Assembly (NCBI RefSeq): GCF_014647855.1
Contig: NZ_BMPZ01000011.1
Coordinates: 58,071 to 122,070 of the forward strand
Reading direction: 5' to 3'
Length of the DNA: 64,000 bases
From: Shewanella gelidii
Lineage (GTDB): Bacteria > Pseudomonadota > Gammaproteobacteria > Enterobacterales > Shewanellaceae
A program made the position numbers and the translations under genes. Every line of letters starts with the position of its first letter. The stretch's first letter is position 1. Below are positions 32,201 through 41,727 of the stretch, piece by piece. The notes beneath the pieces are model-generated. The model was not told the DNA's origin. It worked only from the letters and a program-made list of their open reading frames with translations, and did not search any database.

Positions 32201-32889
32201 TGAAAGCCTCGGGTAGTTTGCCAATAAAACCCTTTGACGACTTGATTTTAGGGCAATATCTCAAAGACATAAGCCCGCTAATCGATAGAACCTTATATCT
32301 CATTGGTGAAACGACTCGCGAAGTAGAAGTTGAAGTAACTTTGACCAGTAACAATCAATTACCGGTAACCCTCACCGGTCGGATCGATCAAGTCTGCGCT
32401 AAAGGCATGGTGAGCTATCGACCCGGCAGAGCCAATGGAAGAGACCTAGTCCGCCAATATTTGCGCCATTTGGCATTGAACGCAATGGGTCTAGAAAAAA
32501 CAAGCTACTTAAATGATATCCACAACTTCCATGCATTTAAGCCTTTAACTAGTACTCATGCACTAAATCAATTACAAACTTGGTTTAACGGCTATCAGCA
32601 AGGTCTCATTACGCCCTTACATTTTGCCCCCAAGACATCACTTGCATACGCAGAAGCCGAAGGTGATCATCTACAACGATTAGTTCAAATCAAAGAGGTT
32701 TGGATAGATGAGCAAAATGAATTAGGCGAAGGAATGGAACCCCACAATCGACGCCTTTATCAATTTCCACATGACTTCACCGAAATCGGCTTCGGAACGC
32801 TAGCAAAGCAGCTACTAGAACCATTATTGAGTGCGTATGAAACGGGTAAATTAGCAGAGCTACAGTCTTACGTTGAGGGAGTAAAATAA
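29224..32889 (+). CDS. recC: RecBCD exonuclease V, gamma subunit
   Basis: 1221 residues (E. coli RecC is 1122). RecC splits the DNA duplex and reads Chi; its helicase motifs are inactive, as expected. Recognisable parts are the start MLYLIQSNQMESLSEQLA with EQVLVQSPGMATWL, the central MRSIPFKLVCLLGMNDGEYPR, and DDRYLFLEALLSARQQLYLSYIGHS in pieces. A low-complexity insertion of ~50 residues (about residues 775-830, Ser/Asn/Gln/Lys-rich) accounts for part of the extra length. The stop codon directly abuts the recB start. Confidence 0.95.
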   Translation: MLYLIQSNQMESLSEQLAAELAKPAADMPIFMNEQVLVQSPGMATWLRLEIAQYNKIAAGIEFPLPSSFIWQLCHDLLPNVPKENAFTKPLMTWKLMQLLPSLLTQAEFEPLKQYLDDEAPLKLFQLCGKIADVYDQYLVYRPDWILAWESHEEPFPLSSQQAWQPILWRALIDFNANPLNDAKYQPSAQADTNRHYHRTNLHQSLFDALANPDTDISMLPQRLFVFGISSMAPQTLEVLHGLAQRIDVMILSLSPCMHYWGDIVDSKLRAKLALSYQGKKQLAEAWESKLEVGNPILASNGKMGRELLDLMLSLPEDNINLSHDQFVEVTPHNLLTHLQNDILQLQTRGESLGPDGKLYQSTDGKHQLAHDDDSITLRSCHSPLREIETLHDHLLAQFSRDPSLLAKDIVVMLPDVAKYAPYIDAVFAAKEGAHYIPYAIADRGAAQESPLINSFLHLLSLDQSRFALSEILGLLEVPAILRRFELDDDELQLIRAWLERAGVRWGRDGQNRQELDLPAFTENSWATGIRRMLLGYALTDGSSLYDHYLPVSGIEGHASQALGKLLNFIEALDEHKLSLAQEIPVAERLEALEQLTESFYDVDDQEREQLQEIRDALAKLKDELEQAGLDAHLNIQVIQQWFVSRLTESRVGQHYLAGSVNFCTLMPMRSIPFKLVCLLGMNDGEYPRTQHPVGFDLIAHQGPRKGDRSRRLDDRYLFLEALLSARQQLYLSYIGHSERDNAERIPSMLVSELVEFCQLSFIPQALCEQAKQISTDNDNKQQACCEEKSSTMNSGDSEKDNPNSVEVHNQISAMQSLLALSDQCIAEQMIQTQPLQPFDKRLFTRAETDTQLSVQLSYEAQWCPEQTSSAHQSLKAGPRTKFILADEIRALTSANNGEEANNTGVETRPEIAQPAANQDFELASLIRFYRNPAQYFFNRCLSIDLSLDIQVDDNDEPFTIEPLQRYKVQSRLLDEAIRNGQLKPEASVIEQLKASGSLPIKPFDDLILGQYLKDISPLIDRTLYLIGETTREVEVEVTLTSNNQLPVTLTGRIDQVCAKGMVSYRPGRANGRDLVRQYLRHLALNAMGLEKTSYLNDIHNFHAFKPLTSTHALNQLQTWFNGYQQGLITPLHFAPKTSLAYAEAEGDHLQRLVQIKEVWIDEQNELGEGMEPHNRRLYQFPHDFTEIGFGTLAKQLLEPLLSAYETGKLAELQSYVEGVK

Positions 32890-35800
32890 ATGAGCAAGCC
32901 CACTCCCCAGCACACCGCGCGAATTTTAGACCCTATGACCATGCCTTTGTATGGCAAACGATTGATCGAGGCAAGCGCCGGTACAGGCAAAACTTACACC
33001 ATTTCAGGTTTATATTTACGCTTATTACTTGGTATTGACGAGCACGCAGCGCTGCGCACAGAGGATAAGGCTTTAACGCCTGAACCTGCTGAACTTGGTC
33101 AAGCGCTCAGCTGTGAGCAGATTTTAGTGGTTACCTTTACCAATGCGGCGACTGAAGAACTTAGAGATCGGATCCGCAAGCGTATCAACCTCGCCCATCA
33201 AAAATTCATGGGATTGACTGTTTCCGATCCTTTTATTGAACATCTATACAACCTCGTTCCCAATTCCGAACGAATGCAGGCGCTAAGACGACTAGATTTA
33301 GCACTTAAGTCATTGGACGAAGCCGCTATTTTTACCATTCACAGTTTTTGCCAGCGCATGTTAAGTGATTTAGCATTCGAATCAAACTTACTGTTTGAGT
33401 CAGAATTCACCTTAGATGATAGTGAGTTTTTGCATCATGCTGTGCGTGATTTTTGGCGAGAAGCCTGCTATTCACAGCCACTTTATGTTGCACAAATTGT
33501 ACAGCAAGCGTTCGGCGAGCCTAGCAAATTAGTACAACAACTGCGGCCTTTACTCGGAAACAGCCAAGCCAAAGCCAATGTTTCGCCCGTTAGCTTTTCA
33601 AAGCTTGTCGATCAGCTCAACCAATGTTTGAGCCGTCTCAGGATCCGCTGGCCAAGAGAGCGGGACGCAACCTTAGAACGACTTAAGGACTTACCTCTCA
33701 ATGCCAGCCGCTTTGGTAAGAAAGCAGATAACTACCCCAAGCTTGATGCCGTTTTCGACCAACTCGATAACTGGTGCACAGGCCCTTTGCGCCTACCAGA
33801 TACAAAAGCACTAGACAATCTACGGCTGGACGATTTAAGGCTAAACAAAGGCGGCGTCACGCCAACTCCGCAACAAGCCCCTTTATTGGCACATATTCAA
33901 GAGTTAGCCAACTTAATTGGGCAAATCGGTCCGTCATTTTTGTTGAGCGCATTAGACGGGATTGGGTCTCGGTTCCGTGCCCAGAAGCACAGCCGCAATG
34001 TTTTGTCCCCAGATGATTTATTGAGTACGCTTTGCCGGGCCCTTGAAGATGATTCAAGTAAAGAATTATCAAGGTCAATTGTAAAACGTTTTCCCGTCGC
34101 ATTAATCGATGAGTTCCAAGATACCGATCCCTATCAGTTTAATATTTTCAACCAAATCTATAGCCAAGCAAAACCAGAACAACACGGCTTATTGATGATT
34201 GGCGATCCAAAACAAGCGATTTACGCGTTTCGAGGCGCTGATATTTATACCTATATCCATGCTCGCCAAAACACACGGGATCATTACAGTTTAGATACCA
34301 ATTATCGCTCAACAAATGCGATGGTTAACGCCGTCAATCAAGTCTTTACGCTACAAACCGACCCTTTTATTAGCCAGCAAATTCCGTTTGTTGAAGTGAA
34401 AGCGGCTGCGCTTTCAAATAAACAGATAATCGACTGCTCATCGAAAACGGATCCGTCGGCAATGCGAATAAGATTACTTGCAGAAGATCCTGATAAGGGG
34501 CTCAACAAATCAACAGCTAGAGCACAACTTGCTTTTGATGCAGCCAATGAAATCGCAACACTACTAAATCAGGCAGAACGCGGCCAATGTCAGATCCAAA
34601 AGCAGCAAAGCAATGGCTCTGCGGCATCCGGCACTAAGCTCCTTGCCCGGGATATTTGTGTATTGGTCAGAGACAGAAATGAAGCTGGCTACATCCGTCA
34701 GGCACTCTCTGAACGCAACATTGGCTCGGTGTTTCTGAGCCGAGAAAGTGTATTTAATACATTGGAAGCAAAAGAACTGGCATTAATCCTTAAAGCGATG
34801 GCAATGCCGAAGGATGAACGGGCGCTACGCAGTGCGATGGCAACTGAGTTACTTGGCTATCAAGCCCATGAAATAATGCGTTTTAACATTGATGAAGAAA
34901 CTCGCCAAACATACCTTGAGATGTTTCACTATTTAAACCAGTTGTGGCTCAACCGCGGCATTATGCCAGCACTAATGCAACTGGCAAAACAAACTCAGCT
35001 AATCAATCGACTATTACTCCAACACCAGAATAATCAAGCGCCAACTTCGAATGCGAGCGCAAACAATGAAAACTCGGTTCTCAATACGTTGATGATGACA
35101 CAGAGCACTGGCTCCGGTGAACGCCGTTTAACCGACTTCCGCCACTTAAGTGAATTACTCCAAAATAAAGCAACAGAGCTGGATGGGATCAATGCCCTGT
35201 TAAACTGGTTTGAACAATCGTTATTGAAACCTTCGCCTTTAGATGAGCAACAATTACGATTAGAAAGCGAACAAAATCTGGTGCAAGTCGTGACCATTCA
35301 TAAGAGTAAAGGTCTCGAATATCCTATCTGCTTTGTACCTTTTATCAGTTTAGCGCGCGATAGCCGACGCAAGCCTACACCAATGCTTTATCATGAGACG
35401 ATAGACGAGCAGGAAACACTGGTCTGGGATGTAGCGCAAAGCAATGATGGATGGGCTAAAGCGAAACAAGAAATTCTTGCCGAAGATCTACGCTTACTTT
35501 ACGTGGCACTCACGCGGCCTGTGTATCGCTGTTACCTGTACATAGCAAACCATTCCAAAAAGCTAAAAGCAGGCATCTCTAGTCAACTTTGTGAAACTGC
35601 GATTGGTTATTTGCTCGGAATACAGGATAAACAATGCGACTATGCCGAGTTAAATCTAATGGCGCAAAAGCTTGCAAGCCAAGCAACGTCCGTTGCTCAA
35701 ATTGAACCCTCGAATTTTCATGTGGTTGCATTTGAATCATTACAACAAGAAGAATCGAAAGAAGCATGTCAGCCCCAAACGCTACAACGTCAACACAATA

Positions 35801-36873
35801 CCCCCTGGCGTGTCGGGAGCTATTCAGGACTCGTCAAAAACCTTGGTCACGAGAAAGTAAAACCTGGCGCTGACGACGAGAGCTATGCGGTGTCAGAAAA
35901 TCACTCTCCAAATTCAGTTGTCGCGTCAACACCTCAACCCGAGATCGCATCTCATACTGGTGGATCCCCTAAGCAAGACCATGAGAATGCAGGCCTTGAT
36001 GATGAGGATAACCTCAATCGATTCAATTTTGAACGAGGTGCCAATGCGGGTAGTTTTATGCATTTAGTATTAGAGTTGATTGATTTTCAGGAGGCCGAAA
36101 CAGATCTATCTCGACACCTCCCCGATGCAATGTTGAAATACGGCGTCGATCAATCTTGGCTAGAAGTTTTGCACGCTTGGTATATTGACATTTTAGCCAC
36201 TCCGCTCGCACAACATTTAGCGTCTCAGCCCAAAATATCACTCGACAAATCCAATCAAAAGCAAGCCATACCGCTATCGCTAGCAGCATTATCCGAATCC
36301 AATAAATTTGTAGAAATGGAGTTTTATCTACCGGTTAAAGCACTGCATGCAGAGCGTCTAAATCAACTTCTGGCACAGTTTGGTTACAGCCATGATCTAG
36401 ACTTTTCGTCACTACAAGGAATGTTAAAAGGTTTTATTGATTTAAGTTTTTACCATCAAGGTCAGTACTTTATCGCCGATTACAAATCTAATCATCTAGG
36501 CGATAGTTTTGCGAGTTATCAACAACACGATTTACATCTTGCAATTCGTAGTCATCGATATGATTTACAATACATACTCTACACCCTTGCCATGCACCGT
36601 TTTTTACGACAACGCCTCCCTAACTATGACTACCAAAAGCATATTGGCGGCTGTTACTATTTATTCTTACGAGGCATGAGTGCATCAGCACCTCAAAACG
36701 GGATCTACTTCGACAAGCCGCCGCAGGCTTTAATCCTTGCATTAGACGAACTTTTTGAGCAAGGGACATGTTCGCTAATACCCAGTGCGAGCGAAGCGAA
36801 TCATGATGACAAGAACGATCAACCACAATCCGAACCGAAAAATACCACATCGCAACTGGAGCTTGGTCTATGA
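32890..36873 (+). CDS. recB: RecBCD exonuclease V, beta subunit (helicase and nuclease)
   Basis: 1327 residues (E. coli 1180). The SF1A helicase domain has Walker A EASAGTGKTYTISG (residues ~27-40), VVTFTNAATEELRDRI, the DEFQDTDPYQF Walker B, MIGDPKQAIYAFRGAD and LRLLYVALTRPVYRC. A linker rich in Ser/Asp/Glu (about 985-1040) joins the C-terminal nuclease, with GSFMHLVLELIDF and the metal-binding FIADYKSNHLG. All key residues for both activities appear present. Its stop overlaps the recD start by 4 bp. Confidence 0.96.
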   Translation: MSKPTPQHTARILDPMTMPLYGKRLIEASAGTGKTYTISGLYLRLLLGIDEHAALRTEDKALTPEPAELGQALSCEQILVVTFTNAATEELRDRIRKRINLAHQKFMGLTVSDPFIEHLYNLVPNSERMQALRRLDLALKSLDEAAIFTIHSFCQRMLSDLAFESNLLFESEFTLDDSEFLHHAVRDFWREACYSQPLYVAQIVQQAFGEPSKLVQQLRPLLGNSQAKANVSPVSFSKLVDQLNQCLSRLRIRWPRERDATLERLKDLPLNASRFGKKADNYPKLDAVFDQLDNWCTGPLRLPDTKALDNLRLDDLRLNKGGVTPTPQQAPLLAHIQELANLIGQIGPSFLLSALDGIGSRFRAQKHSRNVLSPDDLLSTLCRALEDDSSKELSRSIVKRFPVALIDEFQDTDPYQFNIFNQIYSQAKPEQHGLLMIGDPKQAIYAFRGADIYTYIHARQNTRDHYSLDTNYRSTNAMVNAVNQVFTLQTDPFISQQIPFVEVKAAALSNKQIIDCSSKTDPSAMRIRLLAEDPDKGLNKSTARAQLAFDAANEIATLLNQAERGQCQIQKQQSNGSAASGTKLLARDICVLVRDRNEAGYIRQALSERNIGSVFLSRESVFNTLEAKELALILKAMAMPKDERALRSAMATELLGYQAHEIMRFNIDEETRQTYLEMFHYLNQLWLNRGIMPALMQLAKQTQLINRLLLQHQNNQAPTSNASANNENSVLNTLMMTQSTGSGERRLTDFRHLSELLQNKATELDGINALLNWFEQSLLKPSPLDEQQLRLESEQNLVQVVTIHKSKGLEYPICFVPFISLARDSRRKPTPMLYHETIDEQETLVWDVAQSNDGWAKAKQEILAEDLRLLYVALTRPVYRCYLYIANHSKKLKAGISSQLCETAIGYLLGIQDKQCDYAELNLMAQKLASQATSVAQIEPSNFHVVAFESLQQEESKEACQPQTLQRQHNTPWRVGSYSGLVKNLGHEKVKPGADDESYAVSENHSPNSVVASTPQPEIASHTGGSPKQDHENAGLDDEDNLNRFNFERGANAGSFMHLVLELIDFQEAETDLSRHLPDAMLKYGVDQSWLEVLHAWYIDILATPLAQHLASQPKISLDKSNQKQAIPLSLAALSESNKFVEMEFYLPVKALHAERLNQLLAQFGYSHDLDFSSLQGMLKGFIDLSFYHQGQYFIADYKSNHLGDSFASYQQHDLHLAIRSHRYDLQYILYTLAMHRFLRQRLPNYDYQKHIGGCYYLFLRGMSASAPQNGIYFDKPPQALILALDELFEQGTCSLIPSASEANHDDKNDQPQSEPKNTTSQLELGL

Positions 36874-39023
36874 CGCAGCAGGATATACACCAATTAGACC
36901 AAGTAACCAGCGACCAAATGCATCGTGGCCCTCAGGTCAAAATCAATACGCCAGAGTCCATGACACAACTCATTAAACGCTGGCAACAGGAAAAACTAAT
37001 CACACCGCTTGATCGACACTTTGCACTTGAAATGGCTGCACTTCACCAAGAGGATTCTCCGCTGTTTCTCTTGATTTCTGTGCTCGTCAGCCAACAATTA
37101 TCGACTCAGCATACATGTCTAGTTTTGGATCACGTTGACTTCAGCAACCCGCTTCACGAACGTCAATCAAGCTGCTACATCACTCTCAGCAAAGAACAGC
37201 TTCACGCAGCGCTACTTCGTTTTGCAGCGATTAGCCAAGGTGTCGGTCTTACGGGCAAATCAGAAGCAATCCCCCAAACACCTTTGATCTTGGAGCAAAA
37301 CCGCCTATATCTCAATCGTTACTATTGCTACGAGTTCGAGCTCGCGGCAGTACTCAAGCGCTTAAATTTGAATGAACAAAACAATCAAACGCTGGCAAAG
37401 CAGTCCAGCATTGACCAGCAGCCTTTGGCACTGTTATTTCCTGAACAAGGGTTAGTCACAACAGGAGCACAACCAGCGAATGTCGAAGATTTTGATTGGC
37501 AAAAAATAGCCGTTGCAACCGCCTTGCAACAACAGCTCGCAATCATTACCGGTGGGCCGGGAACAGGAAAAACCACAACCGTCACCAAGCTTCTGTGCCT
37601 ACTTGTGCTGGAATATCAGCAACAAACATCGACCGAATATCAAACGTCAAAAGCTCCGTTCATTAAACTGGTTGCACCAACGGGAAAAGCAGCTGCTAGA
37701 CTAAGTGAGTCGATAAAAGCGTCCAAACAACGACTAAAATCAGCGCTGAGCAACATCCAAGAGAGTCATTTATTACAACAATTACAAGCAGCAGCATTGC
37801 AAATTCCAGAAACAACATCAACGATACACAGGTTGTTAGGCGTGATCCCAAACTCGCCCCAGTTTCGTCATCACCCAGACAACCCTTTGCGCTTAGATGT
37901 GCTGATTGTTGATGAAGCCTCGATGGTAGATCTCCCCATGATGTTTAAACTGCTGTCAGCTTTGCCGAAACATGCAAAGGTCATTCTACTGGGCGATCAA
38001 GATCAGCTAGCTTCCGTTGAAGCCGGTGCAGTGTTAGCCGATATTTGCCAAGGGCTAAAGCATGCTGTTGCGGGCAGGAATATTCACCAATGGAAAATGC
38101 GCTACTCATCAGCAAATATTGAGCAGCTTCATCGTTTAACCAATTATGATTTACAGCAATACGCATGTGAGTCCGTAGGGATTGGTGACAGCCTAGTGAT
38201 GCTATTGAAGAGTCACCGCTTTGAAGATGATGAAGGCATTGGTCAGCTTGCAAAGGCCGTGAACCAAAGTGATGCCATTACCATTCAAAAAGTATGGCAA
38301 CACAATTACAAAGAGTTACTTTGGATAGAGCACACAGATCAAACTTCTTTAGCACCATTAACGCAACATAATAAAGCAACCGGACTTACAAGACTGCTCG
38401 ATGAGGCCATCGATAACTATGGCTTGTACTTAGATCTTGCGAAACAAAAAGGCTCTGATCCAATGATGATTATCGAGTCTTATAATCGTTATCGTGTGTT
38501 ATGCGCAATGCGGGCAGGACCATTTGGTGTCGATGGGATCAACCAAGCCATTAGCCAAGCACTCACGGACAAGAATCTTATCCAACCCAATAGTGAATTC
38601 TATTTAGGGCGGCCGATTATGATTCAAAACAATGATTACAACCTAGAGCTATTCAATGGCGATATCGGACTGATCCTCTATGACAATACTCAACAAAACC
38701 GTTTAATGGCCCATTTTATCAAAGCAGACGGCTCTATACTAAAAGTGCTACCAGCGAGACTACCTAGCCATCAAACTTGTTTTGCAATGACTGTACATAA
38801 GAGTCAGGGCAGTGAATTTGCCAATGTTGCTCTAGTATTGCCTGAAAAACCCAGCCCCAGCCAGACTCAATTACTCACGAAAGAACTCATTTATACGGCG
38901 ATAACACGTGCAAAACTAAAATTTAGCTGCCTTGGAAGCGCTAAAGTCTTTGAAAAAGCAAGTCTTAGAGCAACACAAAGGGCTTCAGGGTTAGCACAAA
39001 GGCTTTGGGAAACAATGGATTGA
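36870..39023 (+). CDS. recD: RecBCD exonuclease V, alpha subunit (5'-3' helicase)
   Basis: 717 residues (E. coli 608). Walker A is ITGGPGTGKTTTVTKLL near residue 230, Walker B VDEASMVDLPMM, then LLGDQDQLASVEAGAVLADIC, and the late helicase motifs TVHKSQGSEFANVALVLP and ELIYTAITRAKLKF. The N-terminal ~200 residues interact with RecC in the E. coli enzyme. It is the last gene of the recCBD operon. About 110 extra residues are scattered in low-complexity loops. Confidence 0.95.
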   Translation: MTQQDIHQLDQVTSDQMHRGPQVKINTPESMTQLIKRWQQEKLITPLDRHFALEMAALHQEDSPLFLLISVLVSQQLSTQHTCLVLDHVDFSNPLHERQSSCYITLSKEQLHAALLRFAAISQGVGLTGKSEAIPQTPLILEQNRLYLNRYYCYEFELAAVLKRLNLNEQNNQTLAKQSSIDQQPLALLFPEQGLVTTGAQPANVEDFDWQKIAVATALQQQLAIITGGPGTGKTTTVTKLLCLLVLEYQQQTSTEYQTSKAPFIKLVAPTGKAAARLSESIKASKQRLKSALSNIQESHLLQQLQAAALQIPETTSTIHRLLGVIPNSPQFRHHPDNPLRLDVLIVDEASMVDLPMMFKLLSALPKHAKVILLGDQDQLASVEAGAVLADICQGLKHAVAGRNIHQWKMRYSSANIEQLHRLTNYDLQQYACESVGIGDSLVMLLKSHRFEDDEGIGQLAKAVNQSDAITIQKVWQHNYKELLWIEHTDQTSLAPLTQHNKATGLTRLLDEAIDNYGLYLDLAKQKGSDPMMIIESYNRYRVLCAMRAGPFGVDGINQAISQALTDKNLIQPNSEFYLGRPIMIQNNDYNLELFNGDIGLILYDNTQQNRLMAHFIKADGSILKVLPARLPSHQTCFAMTVHKSQGSEFANVALVLPEKPSPSQTQLLTKELIYTAITRAKLKFSCLGSAKVFEKASLRATQRASGLAQRLWETMD

Positions 39024-39511
39024 ATCCATCTGTCACGACCTCGCGCATCGCACAATCAAAATAAATCACCCAAAACAAAACGTTTAAGCACAAATGCGAC
39101 CGTAACCCACTAACAGAAAGGCCAAAGAATTCAAAAACTTTCACAGCAGCCGCGAAGTAACAAAAGACTGTCGCTATCACAGCACAATTTTGCTCACTGT
39201 TTCAGCTCGAGTAAAGCTGCCCAACTTTTATCGTCAAATCAAAATCTTAGTTACTAACCCTAGTCTTTATTTAAAAATGAACTTTAGTTCATAAACCGCG
39301 TATAACGCCATTGCTTTTAAACAAACAATAAGATTAAATTCGCAAACGTTCTGTACCTAATCGACTACGCTTATATTTACATGTGTCATTAGGTATTGAG
39401 GATGATTCCAACACATAGACACCAATACATCAGCTTAGGTGAAGGCCTTTATTGCTCTGATGATTGGATAACCATGGTGCTCTCGAATACCTCGAATAGA
39501 CAAGGATAAGA
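39024..39511. other. Intergenic region, 488 bp
   Basis: Contains no credible gene. The right third should hold the promoter of the solute-binding protein gene. No clear terminator for recD is visible. Confidence 0.3.
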
Positions 39512-40279
39512 ATGGACTCTTTACAATGCGGCCTGATCCAGCAGATGCTCCGACGGAGTTGCGCATTATTGTTATGCACACTATTCGCACTAACGCCAAC
39601 TCAAGCGAGTGCGAAACACCTCACACTCTCTACGCTTGAAGGTTTAAGTATTACCGAACTTTGCGGGCAAGTTGTTTCGGAAGCCTATAGTAAAATTGAC
39701 GTAAACGTACGCATTAACCTTTATCCTGCAAAACGTTCTTTATCGGTTTCTAATGGCGGCGATGTCGACGGTGAACTGATGCGCATTGCTAATGCAGAAA
39801 AAAAATACCCCAACCTAATTCGCATACCCACATCGATCTGCTCAATGTCTAGCCGGGTCTATTCTAAAAATCCCAATCTAAATCTTGAAGATTGGAACAG
39901 TCTCAAGCCATACCGTATTGGCATTCATCGCGGTCATTTATATGCGCTAAACGGCACGCAAGGCATGCAAGCTATACAAATCAATAGTAACGAATCAATG
40001 TTTAAGATGTTAGATGCAGACCGAGTTGATGTCATCGTTGCGCATGTGCCAGATGCAACTCGTACCATTGGCCAAATGCGCTTAAAGAATGTGTATCCAG
40101 TAAGTCCCATCATTTCAGATGTGAAGCTCTATCACTACCTTCATAAAAAACATCAGGATCTGGTGCCACAAATCGATACGGCATTGCAAGAAATGGAGCA
40201 AAATGGCCGAATTGCCCAACTCGCTGAAGAATTTTTAAAATCAGTAGAGCAGTTAGCAGTAAGGCGGCCTAGCCATTAA
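39512..40279 (+). CDS. Periplasmic solute-binding protein, family 3-like
   Basis: 255 residues. The start ATG has AAGGATAAG just upstream; an internal Met at 39545 would also give a signal peptide but has no good ribosome site. The signal peptide ends near TQASA-KH. The mature part has the SBP_bac_3 pattern: YPAKRSLSVSNGGDVDGELMRI, then a middle WNSLKPYRIGIHRGH and the terminal helix IDTALQEMEQNGRIAQLAEEF. No permease or ATPase gene is nearby, so it may be a stand-alone sensor-like protein of the kind common in Shewanella and Alteromonas rather than part of an ABC transporter. Ligand unknown. Confidence 0.82.
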   Translation: MDSLQCGLIQQMLRRSCALLLCTLFALTPTQASAKHLTLSTLEGLSITELCGQVVSEAYSKIDVNVRINLYPAKRSLSVSNGGDVDGELMRIANAEKKYPNLIRIPTSICSMSSRVYSKNPNLNLEDWNSLKPYRIGIHRGHLYALNGTQGMQAIQINSNESMFKMLDADRVDVIVAHVPDATRTIGQMRLKNVYPVSPIISDVKLYHYLHKKHQDLVPQIDTALQEMEQNGRIAQLAEEFLKSVEQLAVRRPSH

Positions 40280-40305
40280 CCCCCATCGATGTGTGTAACC
40301 AATAA

Positions 40306-40329
40306 AAAGCCAGCTATGTAGCTGGCTTT
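40306..40329. terminator. Rho-independent terminator
   Basis: AAAGCCAGCTA/TAGCTGGCTTT at 40306-40316 and 40319-40329, 26 bp after the solute-binding protein gene and followed by a T-rich stretch. It also lies downstream of prpF on the other strand. Confidence 0.8.
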
Positions 40330-40435
40330 GTCTATTTTTAGGTTCGCCGTCGACTCAAGAAGACATGTATCTACGACGATTAAAACCGCGCATTAACGAC
40401 ATCACCGTAATATACGCCCTATTTATAATCCATGA

Positions 40436-41614
40436 CTAAAAACAATCACCAGGAACGCGTACCCAACCTTCCATCAATACCCGAGCACTACGACTCATCA
40501 CAACTTTGCTGACTTGCCACTCACTGTTGTTTAAGCTTGCTTCTGCGCCAACCTTGAGCGTGCCAGAAGGATGCCCAAACCGCACTGCTGGTTTATCTCC
40601 GCCACCAGCCGCTAAGTTAACTAATGTACCAGGAATTGCTGCTGCGGTACCAATAGCAACGGCTGCAGTGCCCATCATCGCATGGTGGAGCTTCCCCATC
40701 GACAATGCGCGTACGAGTAGATCAACATCGTTAGCAGAGACTTCTTTGCCACTTGAGCTTTCATAGGATTTTGGCGGCGAAACAAAAGCAATTTTCGGCG
40801 TATGCTGCCGCGTCTGCGCCTCTTGAATATCTTGGATCAACCCCATATGTTTCGCACCATATGCGCGAATGGTTTCGAAACGCTGCAACGCCTGCACATC
40901 GCCGTTAATCGCATCTTGCAATTCAGTACCCTGATAACCGATTGATTCCGCGTTGACAAAGATTGTAGGGATCCCAGCATTAATCATGGTGGCTTTAAAG
41001 CATCCCACACCCGGGACTTCTAACTCATCAATAAGATTTCCCGTTGGGAACATCGCCTCTTTCCCATCCACTGGCGCAATAAACTCCACTTCGACTTCTG
41101 CGGCAGGAAATGTCACACCATCCAACTCAAAAAGTCCGGTTTCCTGAACTTGACCATTGCGCATAGGGATTTGTGCAACAATCGTTTTGTTGATGTTAGC
41201 CTGCCAAATCCGTACCTTCGCGATGCCATTTTCAGGTAGTCGGCTCGCTTCAACGAGGCCATTGCTAATGGCAAAAGCACCAACCGCAGCTGTTAAGTTG
41301 CCACAATTACCGCTCCAATCAATAAATGGCTTATCGATAGCAACTTGGCCAAATAAATAATCTACGTCATGATCGGCGACCGTCGCTTTAGAAATAATCA
41401 CTGTTTTGCTAGTACTTGAAGTCGCGCCGCCCATCCCATCGGTATGTTTCCCATAGGGATCTGGACTACCAATCACACGAAGCAACAGCGCATCTCTAGC
41501 GGCGCCCGGCTGCTGTGCCGCTTCTGGTAGATCGGTCAAACTAAAAAAAACACCCTTACTCGTACCGCCACGCATATAGGTCGCAGGGATCTTTACTTGT
41601 GGTACAAAGCTCAT
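40436..41614 (-). CDS. prpF: PrpF, 2-methylaconitate cis-trans isomerase
   Basis: 392 residues. PrpF works with AcnD to replace PrpD in the methylcitrate cycle for propionate breakdown. The N-terminal VKIPATYMRGGTSKGVFF is diagnostic of the family, as are GMGGATSSTSKTVI and the mirrored half with SMGKLHHAMMGTAAVAIGTAA (diaminopimelate-epimerase fold). It is the last gene of the prpB-prpC-acnD-prpF set. A hairpin with a T-run on this strand separates it from acnD and may lower its expression. Confidence 0.95.
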   Translation of the reverse strand: MSFVPQVKIPATYMRGGTSKGVFFSLTDLPEAAQQPGAARDALLLRVIGSPDPYGKHTDGMGGATSSTSKTVIISKATVADHDVDYLFGQVAIDKPFIDWSGNCGNLTAAVGAFAISNGLVEASRLPENGIAKVRIWQANINKTIVAQIPMRNGQVQETGLFELDGVTFPAAEVEVEFIAPVDGKEAMFPTGNLIDELEVPGVGCFKATMINAGIPTIFVNAESIGYQGTELQDAINGDVQALQRFETIRAYGAKHMGLIQDIQEAQTRQHTPKIAFVSPPKSYESSSGKEVSANDVDLLVRALSMGKLHHAMMGTAAVAIGTAAAIPGTLVNLAAGGGDKPAVRFGHPSGTLKVGAEASLNNSEWQVSKVVMSRSARVLMEGWVRVPGDCF

Positions 41615-41645
41615 TGTTTCGATTCCTTTTTAAATCTAAAAACAA

Positions 41646-41667
41646 GGGGAGACATGAAATGCTCCCC
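41646..41667 (-). terminator. Hairpin between acnD and prpF
   Basis: Read on the minus strand: GGGGAG, 10-nt loop, CTCCCC, then TTGTTTTT. It lies 60 bp after the acnD stop and 32 bp before the prpF start, so it is either a partial (attenuating) terminator within the operon or an mRNA stabilising stem. Confidence 0.5.
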
Positions 41668-41727
41668 CTGAAAAAATGTACGATTCACAGGTTCTTAGCC
41701 ATCCCCTCGTGAATCGCTAACTCAGGT

